This document shows, in pieces, positions 8,637 through 17,290 of a DNA stretch of 64,000 nt. The DNA comes from GCA-2730975 sp937893275. Its GTDB lineage: Bacteria > Verrucomicrobiota > Verrucomicrobiia > Opitutales > Seribacteraceae. Location: NCBI GenBank assembly GCA_963968595.1, contig CAXAHJ010000001.1, forward strand, positions 163,910 to 227,909. Direction: 5' to 3'. Within the stretch, counting starts at the first letter, position 1. Each line of letters begins with the position of its first letter. The notes under the pieces are model-generated. The model made no database searches. It was not told the DNA's origin and saw nothing but the letters and a program-made list of their open reading frames with translations. A program made the position numbers and the translations under genes.

Positions 8637-10907
8637 TTAAGATTTCTTATCAGTGCCCTCTACGCTTTTGGCAACCTTGGAAGCTTCTTGCCGCAAAAGT
8701 ATCCAATCGGAAACGATTCGAAGGCTTTCATGAAGGCGAATGTCCAGATTGGTAGCGGGTTCCATCTTTTCCGCGACTCCTACTTCTTCAACTTTTTCGC
8801 CACGTACTTCGCGTGAACGACGATCTTGGCTTCTCACTACGTCAAGACGAACTTGACGGGCTGGAAATGATTTCCCCGCCAACTCTTTCATCTCTTCATT
8901 TAACTCTTTGGTAAAGTCTTCATCCCTTGTTTTTTGCTCGAGACGCTTAGCGAGGTTTAAAGAAAACTCTTTCTGCTCGCGCTTCCCTTTATACCAATCG
9001 ACGTTCTTTCGCAGATAGGTAAACTCAACTTGTTCCTGTTGTCGCTTAAGGCTCGCTTCAAGCAGTTGTTTAGAGTCCTCCGGTCGAATGCGAAATTCTT
9101 CGGCTGGTCGACGATAGTTCACCCCTGGAATTTCGTCCCACTTCATGGCATGGGGAAGATCAGCTTCACCGATAGGAAGAAACTCGTTGATCGAAGGCAT
9201 TGGGACATCGGCAACCACGCCAACATTCTGAGTACTAGTACCGCTTGGCAAATAATATTTCTGGATGGTGATTTTAGCCGCGCTACGCTTATCGCTCTTC
9301 AAAGAATATAGATAGGGTGCGTTCATCTCAATCATTGACTGCACAGTTCCCTTTCCGTGAGTAGCCTTGTCTCCTACGATCAGAGCGCGCTTGTGGTTCT
9401 GTAGTGCTCCGGCCACAATTTCGGAAGCCGATGCACTGTACCGTGACACAAGTAAAGCGAGCGGTCCCTCCCATGCAATTTTTGGATTAAAATCAAATTT
9501 CTTGCGAATTTTTCCATCCGTGCTCTTAACTTGGACAACTGGGCCTCTTGAAATAAAAAGTCCGGCAAGGCTCACGGCTTCACTAAGAAACCCACCCCCG
9601 TTGCGACGAAGATCAAGCACAATGCCTTCGGCTCCGAGATCCTTCAGTTTACCGATAAGCTCTTCCAAATCATCAGTGGCCTTAGCTTTAGCCTCTCCAG
9701 GAGCCGCTCCATAGAACGAAGGCAACTCAATGACGCCAATGGGGAAAGTTCGGTCACCTTCGGGGGCAGGCACCTCGCGGATGGTTGCAGACGCTAAATT
9801 AGCAGTCAGTTTGATGCGGTCTCGGGTAATGCTCACCGTATTTCGATCGGAAGGGTTCTTGCCCGGCTTAACGAAAAGCCGCACGACGGTGTCTTTGGGG
9901 CCTTTGATCAACTCCACTATCTTGCTAAGCTTCATATTAACTACCTCGACAAAATCTCCATCACCTTGGGCAACCTTTAGGATGACGTCTTCAGGTTCCA
10001 ATTTGCGGCTAGCCTCGGCCGGGCCCCCCGGGAGAAGTTCTTTAATTGTGCAAAAGCCGTCTTCATCCGTCAGTACGGCACCAATCCCAACAAATGTATT
10101 GTGCATGGATTGATTGAATCTATCACGTTCCTTGATGTTAAGAAAGGTCGTGTGCGGGTCGAACATCTGGGAAAGCGTGGTAAGGTACATTTCCTGAACA
10201 TCGGAAGCCTCGAACTCGCGGATGTTTTTATCCCAGCGTTCATAGCGTTTGGCAATGCGGTCACGGGCCTCCTTGGTAAACTCAGCCAGTTTTTCAGCTT
10301 CCGGCAGCAAAGTCTTGTTTTCGGCTTCGGTACTATTTTCATCGCCGCCGAGATCGATCTGCGTAAGCACCTCAGCAAGCATTTCGTAAGTTAGCCGCTT
10401 CTCCCAAATCTCATCCGCCTCTTTCTCGTCATTTGGCCATGGAATTTTTTCGCGATCTGGAACAAAAGTTGCGTCGGCATTTAAGTCAAAATCCTTTTGT
10501 AGCCGAGCAATCACCCACGCCAGACGAACAAGAGCCTTCGATTTATAATCGTTATATATCCGAAACCCCGGGAAAAGGTTTCCTTGCTCCAAATAAGTTC
10601 CGATCGTGGGCACGAAGGTTTTGAGATAACCCTCATGATCGGACTCGAGAAAATACAGGCGTTGGCGATCGAGCCTGTTCATGTAGGTCTCGAGAAATTC
10701 CTTCCGGTCAACTTTCTCTACCGACACCTTGCTGTAATGAGCTCGATGGAGGGCTTCAGCCAACCATCGAGCCTCACCTTGCATAAGCTTGGTTGGTTCA
10801 AGTTCCTTGTCTTCCGTGGCAACCTGCTCTTCCTTCCCGAGGAGAACACAGTCAAATGAAAGAACGATCCATGTTAGGAGTGAAAAATATTTGCAGATTT
10901 TAATCAT
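8637..10907 (-). CDS. prc: Carboxy-terminal processing protease, S41A (Prc/Tsp type)
   Basis: This 756-residue protein is a periplasmic tail-specific protease. It begins with a signal-like hydrophobic stretch (about residues 6-23). A long helical N-terminal region is followed by a PDZ domain around 270-340 containing VGIGAVL and GGPAEAS. The S41 catalytic domain has the LRRNGGG segment, Ser in SASASEIV near 490, and Lys in GKGTVQS near 520. The C-terminal helical arm is rich in Lys and Glu, as in long Prc proteins. It lies downstream of the rhomboid gene by 108 bases. Family assignment is firm; substrates are unknown. Confidence 0.94.
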   Translation of the reverse strand: MIKICKYFSLLTWIVLSFDCVLLGKEEQVATEDKELEPTKLMQGEARWLAEALHRAHYSKVSVEKVDRKEFLETYMNRLDRQRLYFLESDHEGYLKTFVPTIGTYLEQGNLFPGFRIYNDYKSKALVRLAWVIARLQKDFDLNADATFVPDREKIPWPNDEKEADEIWEKRLTYEMLAEVLTQIDLGGDENSTEAENKTLLPEAEKLAEFTKEARDRIAKRYERWDKNIREFEASDVQEMYLTTLSQMFDPHTTFLNIKERDRFNQSMHNTFVGIGAVLTDEDGFCTIKELLPGGPAEASRKLEPEDVILKVAQGDGDFVEVVNMKLSKIVELIKGPKDTVVRLFVKPGKNPSDRNTVSITRDRIKLTANLASATIREVPAPEGDRTFPIGVIELPSFYGAAPGEAKAKATDDLEELIGKLKDLGAEGIVLDLRRNGGGFLSEAVSLAGLFISRGPVVQVKSTDGKIRKKFDFNPKIAWEGPLALLVSRYSASASEIVAGALQNHKRALIVGDKATHGKGTVQSMIEMNAPYLYSLKSDKRSAAKITIQKYYLPSGTSTQNVGVVADVPMPSINEFLPIGEADLPHAMKWDEIPGVNYRRPAEEFRIRPEDSKQLLEASLKRQQEQVEFTYLRKNVDWYKGKREQKEFSLNLAKRLEQKTRDEDFTKELNEEMKELAGKSFPARQVRLDVVRSQDRRSREVRGEKVEEVGVAEKMEPATNLDIRLHESLRIVSDWILLRQEASKVAKSVEGTDKKS

Positions 10908-11015
10908 AATGATTCGGATTATTCGGAAACTGAAATGTCGACGATCAGAGGTAGAAAGAAATCAGAAAAAAGGAAAGAGGCATCTGTGGGCAATGATATA
11001 TTCGCATGCAAGCAC

Positions 11016-11894
11016 TTACTTGCCCAAGAGGCTCTTTGCCTTATCGAGGGTTCTTTTTTCATCTTCGGTAAGAGAACCAAAGCCATTTTCGTTAATTTTG
11101 TCGAGAATCCGGTCTACCTCCTGTTCGACCATCTCGCGATCGTCAAGGTTCACGGAATAACCGGCAGGTACTCCCGATTTGCGTGATTGCTTGGAAACCT
11201 TCAGCCAAGAAGGTTTTTGTAGTCGCGGACGCTTGCTCGAGGAAGTTCCGCCTGACCGAACGTAACCAAAGAAAAACAGTCCTGCCAACATCCCGCCCAA
11301 ATGCGCCGAGTGGGCAACTCCCGAACTGCCATTGAGCTCAGAAAAAAGAAAGCCGTAAGTCTCGATGCCAAGAAGACTCCAGAGAATCCATTTCGGCTTG
11401 AGCGTACAAGGAATCACGAAGAAGAGCAGGAGGGTGATAGGCTGCTCCGGTCTCCGCAGGCAAAAAGTCGTAACGAAAGCCATGGCAATCGCAGATGCGC
11501 CAACCAATCCGCTTCCTTCAATATTGAAGACAAACCACAACAAGGCACCCGATGACGCTCCGGCCAAAGTCAACCAAGTCATCATTTTCGGCCCAAGGTC
11601 ATCTTCAAGGGCTCGTCCCATAAAAAAAATAGCCAAGAGGTTTAGGACCAAATGCCATGGCCCCTCATGCAAGCAAGCGTATGAGACAAGCGTCCACAAT
11701 TTTCCGGAAAGAAATCCATCAGGCGTAAAGGCCGTCCATGAGAAAAATGTCACATTTGCATCAATGTCGCCCACGGCCTTGACGATGGTTTGCAGGACGA
11801 AGCTCGCAATCAAAAGTACTAGCAAGAACTTGAGGAAGCTACTAGCTCGCCCCCCAAAGCTAGGGGCTCTCATGTAAGGCCTGTCGTAAAGCAT
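11016..11894 (-). CDS. Rhomboid-family intramembrane serine protease
   Basis: This 292-residue protein is a rhomboid protease that cuts within membranes. The catalytic serine is in GASA (Ser134) and the partner histidine in HSAHLGG (His198), inside successive hydrophobic segments between about residues 22 and 212. HLVLNLLAIFFMGRALE is the conserved second-helix motif. After the membrane domain there is a basic cytosolic segment and an acidic helical tail of about 40 residues. It is codirectional with rarA upstream and prc downstream. The substrate is unknown. Confidence 0.93.
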   Translation of the reverse strand: MLYDRPYMRAPSFGGRASSFLKFLLVLLIASFVLQTIVKAVGDIDANVTFFSWTAFTPDGFLSGKLWTLVSYACLHEGPWHLVLNLLAIFFMGRALEDDLGPKMMTWLTLAGASSGALLWFVFNIEGSGLVGASAIAMAFVTTFCLRRPEQPITLLLFFVIPCTLKPKWILWSLLGIETYGFLFSELNGSSGVAHSAHLGGMLAGLFFFGYVRSGGTSSSKRPRLQKPSWLKVSKQSRKSGVPAGYSVNLDDREMVEQEVDRILDKINENGFGSLTEDEKRTLDKAKSLLGK

Positions 11895-12029
11895 AGGTAG
11901 AAAATACGGGTGTCTGGCAAAAGTGCAAACTCAGGTTGTCACTCTCGATACATTGAATTTCCGACTTCTCGACAGAAATTGCAACCTTAAGAGATGCAAT
12001 CAAAGACCAAATATAAAAGGGAAACAGGG

Positions 12030-13367
12030 CTACGCTTGCAGTTCTTTCCGCATTGATTTCCAGTGCGACAGTCGTTCACCAATGGCCACTTCTGCCCCGG
12101 AATGTTTGGGAGAGTAAAGTTCGAGGCGCTCATCCAGATAATCTTGTCCCGAAACATTTTCAGGGTAGTCATGACTGTAAAGGTACGATTTTTCGTTTGC
12201 GTTGCGGTTTTTTTTGTTGCGGCCATGCCTGTCTCGAATGGAGGAGGGAATAGACTGAAGAGGTTTTTCCCGTAAGGTTCGCTTGGCTTTGGCTAAAGCC
12301 AAGGTCGAACTGTTGCTCTTCGGGCACGTCGCAAGAAAAAGGGTAACATGAGCGAGATTCAATTCGCATTCGGGCAAGCCAATAATTTCGCACGCCCGAA
12401 ACGCCGCATCAGCAAGTAGCAAGGCCCTCGAATCCGCCAAACCCACGTCCTCCGAGGCGAAAATGACCAATCGTCTGGCAATGAAGCGAGGATCTTCACC
12501 GCCAACCAGCATCTTAGCCAACCAATAGAGAGCGGCGTCGGGATCGTTGCCGCGCATGCTTTTGATAAAAGCCGAGGTGGTATCGTAGTGTTCGTCTTCA
12601 TCTCGGTCGTATCGAATGTTGCGCTCGCGACTAAAAACAGCCACCTCCTTGTCCGTCAGTTTTGCACCCACGGGCAAAGCCTCGACTATCGTTTCCAAGA
12701 AATTGTATCCGCGTCGAAGATCTCCCTCGGCCAGCAAAGCAATCTGCCCTAAAATCCCTTTATCGGCCTCGCAAGATCGAGAACCAAGACCTCTTTCCCC
12801 ATCGTTCAGGGCCACAAGAAGCGCGTCTTCTATAACTGAGACCGATAACGGTTCCAAGGTGAACAGGTGGCAACGACTGAGCAAGGGGGCTATTACGTAA
12901 TAACGCGGATTGTGAGTAGTGGCGCCGATAAGGCGAGCGTCGCCCGATTCAACATCCGGCAGAAGCAAATCCTGTTGGGCTTTATTGAATCGATGAATCT
13001 CGTCAATGAAAAGGTAGCAATTGGAAGAACCATGATAACGAGCTAGTTTGAGGGCGTCACGAAGTTCGGCCACATTTGAAGTAACGGCATTTATCTTCAG
13101 GAGCTTGCACCCACTTTCGGCTGCAATAACTATCGCCATAGTCGTTTTTCCAGAGCCGGGAGGTCCTGCTAAAATCAAGTTGCCCACACGGTTTTCCCTG
13201 ATCAGGTTAGGAAGCAAGCAACCCTCACCTAATAAATGTTTTTGTCCCAATATATCCAGCTCGGCACACGGTCGCATTCTCTCGGCCAATGGCCTTCTGT
13301 TCTCGCTCACCTTGCCAGGCTCTTTCAAAAGCGACTCGTTTTCGTCGTCCTCCATTTCGAAAAACAT
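12030..13367 (-). CDS. rarA: Replication-associated recombination protein RarA (MgsA)
   Basis: This clamp-loader-related AAA+ ATPase acts at stalled replication forks. It shows PLAERMRP and LGQKHLLGEG at the N terminus, Walker A AGPPGSGKTT, Walker B LFIDEIHRF, the sensor GATTHNP, and the MgsA C-terminal domain with SAFIKSMRGNDPDAALYWLA. The C-terminal approximately 60 residues are basic and variable. I start at ATG 13367; starts at 13394 and 13355 are possible, and no strong ribosome-binding site decides. The gene diverges from comEC with the 5' ends almost touching. Confidence 0.94.
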   Translation of the reverse strand: MFFEMEDDENESLLKEPGKVSENRRPLAERMRPCAELDILGQKHLLGEGCLLPNLIRENRVGNLILAGPPGSGKTTMAIVIAAESGCKLLKINAVTSNVAELRDALKLARYHGSSNCYLFIDEIHRFNKAQQDLLLPDVESGDARLIGATTHNPRYYVIAPLLSRCHLFTLEPLSVSVIEDALLVALNDGERGLGSRSCEADKGILGQIALLAEGDLRRGYNFLETIVEALPVGAKLTDKEVAVFSRERNIRYDRDEDEHYDTTSAFIKSMRGNDPDAALYWLAKMLVGGEDPRFIARRLVIFASEDVGLADSRALLLADAAFRACEIIGLPECELNLAHVTLFLATCPKSNSSTLALAKAKRTLREKPLQSIPSSIRDRHGRNKKNRNANEKSYLYSHDYPENVSGQDYLDERLELYSPKHSGAEVAIGERLSHWKSMRKELQA

Positions 13368-13399
13368 CCAAGCACGGAGAAGCAATTGCCGCAAGCGTT

Positions 13400-15067
13400 G
13401 TGATCAGGACTCCGGAAATCGACCCAGTCGCACCATTGCGGGCGCCATTGCTTTGGATCCTGCTTCCATGGATCGCCGGGTTGGTCGCGGCGGATACCTT
13501 GATGCCAAATGACTTCATGCTCATTTTTGCCATTGGCCTAGTTTTTTCTCTCGCAGGAATATGGGCCGTTACGCGTCAAAAGAATACACGATGGTTGTGG
13601 GCTGTTTTCTTTATCGGAGGAGTCTTCTGCCTCTCAGCCGCGAGATACTTTCAAGTGGAAGGCTCTCGTAAAACTACATCCAGTTTGCTCGACTTGCCCC
13701 CGCGAGAACTAGTCTTCGACATCCACATTGAGCGCCTCTTCGATCAAAAAAATGATTCGGTGAAGTTTTCGGGGCTTGGCCATGTTCGATGGACGCCCGA
13801 TGTCCGCCGTGATCTAATAGGCAAACGAATCTATTTTCGACTCGCCTGCAAAAATCAAGGTGGCGAGCTGATCGAAGGTGACAGAATACGGGCATTGGGC
13901 GTGCTATACCCTATCCAAGATAGCGATGACAGTTCATTTACCCATCTCCTTCTCACCAAAGGCATCCAATACGAGTTTCGACGGGGTAAAGTTTTAGAAA
14001 AGGTCGTTCCCGCAAGTACATTCGCTCACTTTTGCCGTAATTCAAATCGAGACATTGAGAAACTGTTGCGTTTCGGAGCCGAACCGGAAGACGAACTTGT
14101 CGCGGGAATTACCGTCGCCATGCTTCTTGGGAAAAAAACCGCAATCCCTCGGGATCAAAAAGAGCGCTTCATCCAAGCGGGAGCTATGCACCTTTTCGCG
14201 ATAAGCGGTCTTCACATAGCCATTGTGGCTGGTTTGCTTATATTATTACTGCGACTGGTCCCTGGTCCGAGGTGGATTGAGACGGGCCTTATGTTGACCC
14301 TGTTATACCTCTATGTCCAAATTACGGGAGGTACTCCGTCGGCCCAACGCGCTTTCATTATGATCGCGTTTTGGAAGGCTTCGGACATTTCGGGAAGAAG
14401 GGGAGGGGCCTTTCAGGCACTCGTAACTTCCGCAGTGTTCGTGCTGGCAATAGACCCAGGGCAGTTTTGGGACAAAGGCTTTCAGCTTTCTTATGCCGTA
14501 GTCTTCTCCATAATTCTGTATGGTGGCCCTCTAGGGCAAAAACTGCAGGTAGCTTTGAGACCTTGGCGATTCCTTTCGGATGAAGAATTATCGGGTCACC
14601 GCAAAGCAGGAGTTCAAATATGTCATTGGTTTTTTGGGGCCCTTGCCATAAGCATTGCTGCGACTTTGGCGAGCTCACCACTTACCGCAGACGCCTTTGG
14701 GGTTTTTTCTCCGGGAGGTGTTCTGTTAAATGTCTTTCTTGTTTTTTTAGCCGTTGGGGCAATTTGGTTGGCCGTGTTTTCCCTGCCGTTCGGAGCATGC
14801 GGTTTTGATTTTCTTCACGAAATCGATTGGTGCATCATACGATTGATGGATTTCCTCGTTAATTTCTTTATTAAAATTCCGGGCTTTTTCTATCGTGCGG
14901 AAGTAGAAACCACTTGGGCCCCTGCAATAACGAGTTTCGCCTATCTCGGCGTATGCCTTGCATTAGCTCGCAGATTGCCGTCATCATCTGCATTAGTTTT
15001 CTTTGCCGCACCAGCATGCATTGCCTTTTTTATTGCATTTGGGGCCAACCTGTCTTTGGGAAGCTAA
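13400..15067 (+). CDS. comEC: ComEC/Rec2-type DNA uptake channel without nuclease-like domain
   Basis: ComEC forms the inner-membrane channel for single-stranded DNA in natural transformation. The approximately 555-residue product has N-terminal membrane helices, an OB-like soluble segment, and the competence domain with GAMHLFAISGLHIAIVAG followed by about eight helices. It ends at the last helix region and lacks the C-terminal metallo-beta-lactamase domain of full-length ComEC. The frame is open from 13289, but the first 37 codons lie in antisense rarA sequence; GTG 13400 fits the family N terminus (APLLW). Transformation is therefore possible but not shown. Confidence 0.88.
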   Translation: MIRTPEIDPVAPLRAPLLWILLPWIAGLVAADTLMPNDFMLIFAIGLVFSLAGIWAVTRQKNTRWLWAVFFIGGVFCLSAARYFQVEGSRKTTSSLLDLPPRELVFDIHIERLFDQKNDSVKFSGLGHVRWTPDVRRDLIGKRIYFRLACKNQGGELIEGDRIRALGVLYPIQDSDDSSFTHLLLTKGIQYEFRRGKVLEKVVPASTFAHFCRNSNRDIEKLLRFGAEPEDELVAGITVAMLLGKKTAIPRDQKERFIQAGAMHLFAISGLHIAIVAGLLILLLRLVPGPRWIETGLMLTLLYLYVQITGGTPSAQRAFIMIAFWKASDISGRRGGAFQALVTSAVFVLAIDPGQFWDKGFQLSYAVVFSIILYGGPLGQKLQVALRPWRFLSDEELSGHRKAGVQICHWFFGALAISIAATLASSPLTADAFGVFSPGGVLLNVFLVFLAVGAIWLAVFSLPFGACGFDFLHEIDWCIIRLMDFLVNFFIKIPGFFYRAEVETTWAPAITSFAYLGVCLALARRLPSSSALVFFAAPACIAFFIAFGANLSLGS

Positions 15068-15071
15068 TGTT

Positions 15072-15347
15072 ATGAAGAGTGCATACGAATTAGCCATGGA
15101 ACGTTTTGGTGGAGATGATGACTCCAAACCTCTCTCCAAAGACCAAAAAGCGGAAATTGCCGAAATCTCATCCAAATATAAGGCAAAGGTCGCCGAACGA
15201 ACAATATTCCTAGAAAAGAATATCGCGGACTCCCTCGCCTCAGGTGACGAAGAAGGGGCGGATAAAATTCGCCAGCAAATCGCATACGAGACCTCTACTC
15301 TCGAGGAAGAAGCCGAACAGGCCAAAGAGAGGGTGAGGAAAGGCTGA
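15072..15347 (+). CDS. Small coiled-coil protein of unknown function
   Basis: This 91-residue hydrophilic protein starts at ATG 15072, 4 bases after the comEC stop. It begins MKSAYELAMERFGG and continues with a charged helix rich in Lys, Glu and Ala through to the end, so a coiled coil or extended helix is expected. It has no signal peptide or membrane segment. I recall similar small proteins starting with the same AYELAMER motif in other Verrucomicrobiota, but no function is known to me. Its position suggests cotranscription with comEC. Confidence 0.75.
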   Translation: MKSAYELAMERFGGDDDSKPLSKDQKAEIAEISSKYKAKVAERTIFLEKNIADSLASGDEEGADKIRQQIAYETSTLEEEAEQAKERVRKG

Positions 15348-15495
15348 AGCTTAGTTTGCCTGAAACAACTTGGGCATAATCCCGCAAGGGAGTGACGCAC
15401 AAACACATTTAGCCGAACAAAAAACTTCTCCTTCGTGACTCGAACCAATGAACCATGCTCTGCTTAAAAAGAGAAGATCTAGAGCCGCAAAAAAA

Positions 15496-16662
15496 TCAAC
15501 TCCTCGAGTGAACGGGGAAGTCATCTGGTAGCTTTCTTGCGAACCAAAACCAAGTATTACCATTGGATATCGCAGAAAATTCTACGATCCTGTGCCCGCC
15601 ACCTTTTTTACTAAGCCGAATTGTAATGTCTCTTAAATTCTGTCTCTGGGTAATTTGGCCCAAGGCTTCACGCCCGATTACCAAATCCTGTGGGTCTACA
15701 AAGTTAAAGAATGGTTTGTCGATAAGTTCGGTTGTCGACCATCCCAAAAACCCAGCCCACCCGTCGCTATCGCCATGAAAAAAGACTTCGCCGTCCTTGA
15801 TCTCGATGATTCCGCTGAAATCAGAATCTTGCGAAAGTTCGTCTAAGGTAAACTCGCCGCGCATCCTGGACTGTGCAGTGGGATTCTTCATTTTGTGATA
15901 ATGCCTAGGAGTCACTCCTACGCGCTTTTTGAAGGCCCGGTGAAAGTAGTGCACACTCTCGAAACCACAGTTGGCCGAAATTTCTTTCACGCTTACTCGC
16001 ACGTTCGACAACAAGGTCTTGGCGCGTTCAATGCGCTCGCGAATCAAGTCTTCGGTTGGGCTTACTCCGAATTCATTCTTGAAAAGAGCCGCAAAGCGAC
16101 TCGAACTTAAATTTGCCAAGCGAGCCATTTCCTCGATAGCCCAATGTTCGACCATCCGTTCGTGCACTTCGGCTCTTACCTCTCGCAGCACGTGAGAATG
16201 GTCGGAAGAAAAAGAAGAGAGATCGTCCTCTATATAACGAGCGAGCTTCATAATAAATTCCTCTAGCGCCAAAGTCGCAATGCGTTCCCAATTGAGCTCA
16301 CGGCGCAAGCTTTCTGTCTTCATCTTTTCAAATAAAGACGAAATGAAATGCGTTCTGTAGGGATAAAAAACCTCATTCATCAAAAAGCCACCTGTGAGAG
16401 CAATTTTTTCAGATGATGATCCCGAAAAGGTCAAATAGTCGTTCGACCAACACTCTCCCGCCCCCCTGTAGTATTGTGGATACTTAGGGGTATACATTAC
16501 ACAGGCTCCTGCCTCGACTTCAGTCAGGCCAGAAGTCGTCTTAACTAATGCTGGGCTAAGAAAGTGTATAAATGTATATTCGTGGGAACCTTCGGGGATA
16601 TCGACCACATGGTTCTCCGAGTGGTCAACTGAACTATCGCAATTGTTTATTTGTAGTTTCAC
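15496..16662 (-). CDS. AraC-family transcription regulator with C-terminal PAS domain
   Basis: This 388-residue regulator has an N-terminal cupin-like effector domain (about residues 1-140), the paired helix-turn-helix AraC domain at about 158-256 (VKEISANCGFESVHYFHRAFKKRVGVTP is the second HTH region), and then a PAS-like domain at about 280-378 with DGWAGFLGW and PFFNFVDPQD. AraC proteins normally end with the DNA-binding domain, so the PAS tail is unusual and suggests a second signal input. It diverges from a small gene at 16884 across a 221-base gap; its target is unknown. Confidence 0.88.
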   Translation of the reverse strand: MKLQINNCDSSVDHSENHVVDIPEGSHEYTFIHFLSPALVKTTSGLTEVEAGACVMYTPKYPQYYRGAGECWSNDYLTFSGSSSEKIALTGGFLMNEVFYPYRTHFISSLFEKMKTESLRRELNWERIATLALEEFIMKLARYIEDDLSSFSSDHSHVLREVRAEVHERMVEHWAIEEMARLANLSSSRFAALFKNEFGVSPTEDLIRERIERAKTLLSNVRVSVKEISANCGFESVHYFHRAFKKRVGVTPRHYHKMKNPTAQSRMRGEFTLDELSQDSDFSGIIEIKDGEVFFHGDSDGWAGFLGWSTTELIDKPFFNFVDPQDLVIGREALGQITQRQNLRDITIRLSKKGGGHRIVEFSAISNGNTWFWFARKLPDDFPVHSRS

Positions 16663-16883
16663 TTTTTCTTCTTTCTTTTGAATTAAAAACGGAGCATGGT
16701 TCCAAGGTTAAATTAACAGGATTAGTTCATCCTGAAAATCTAAGTTTAGCACGGATAGTGAAAAGCTTGGTTTCTGTCAATTGGATAAGACAATCAATCC
16801 GTCGCATATTTGTTTTGCGTTTGGTCGGTTGGTTGCTATAAATAGTGCAATTAGGATTAAATATATAACACAAGAGATATACC

Positions 16884-17132
16884 ATGACTGCCCGCAAAGC
16901 ACCCAAACCCAAAAAAGAATCGAAATCGTTTACCACCCGAATTTCCTTGGAGACTTGGAAAAAAGTCGAGGCATACAAAAAGTATGGCAACTGGAACACA
17001 AATCAGTTGATGAACCACGCGCTTCTCTCTTTCTTCGAAGTAATTGAGTCCAAGGAGAAAAACCCCAGTTTGCCACTAATTTGCGAAACCTTGCGAGATC
17101 TTGTCTCGCGCACCCGAGCACGCTTTAAGTAA
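16884..17132 (+). CDS. Small basic protein, possible ribbon-helix-helix fold
   Basis: This 82-residue protein has a basic N terminus (several Lys in the first 13 residues) followed by SFTTRISLETWKKVEAYKK. A short strand then amphipathic helices is the pattern of ribbon-helix-helix DNA-binding proteins, but the match is by eye only. The rest is helical and ends in a basic tail. A purine-rich AAGAGAT lies upstream of the ATG at usable spacing, and a TATAAA box lies at about 16838. No toxin partner is adjacent, so it is not obviously an antitoxin. Confidence 0.65.
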   Translation: MTARKAPKPKKESKSFTTRISLETWKKVEAYKKYGNWNTNQLMNHALLSFFEVIESKEKNPSLPLICETLRDLVSRTRARFK

Positions 17133-17135
17133 GGT

Positions 17136-17171
17136 ATCACTGGCAAGTGATCTTTCGAGGTGTTCTCCTCG
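17136..17171 (+). promoter_or_regulatory. Two hairpins ahead of cysS
   Basis: ATCACT-GGCA-AGTGAT (17136-17151) and CGAGG-TGTTCT-CCTCG (17156-17171) are adjacent perfect stems just after the small gene at 16884. The first is followed by CTTT. A weaker stem AATTCC/GGAATT follows near 17189-17210. They could terminate the small gene or act in the cysS leader. No T-box sequence is present. Confidence 0.3.
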
Positions 17172-17290
17172 GTTGCGAATTGCTTTGAATTCCTAGCCAA
17201 ATGGAATTGCCAAGGCGACAAGACTCTTCATTTTTAGGATTCGAGTTTAGGTTTGCCCGCCCGAAAAGCTAATGCACTCTGCTTTGCATC

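Noticed and set aside
16884..17132. Antitoxin of a toxin-antitoxin pair
   Set aside because: The possible ribbon-helix-helix start is weak and no toxin gene is adjacent; cysS follows.
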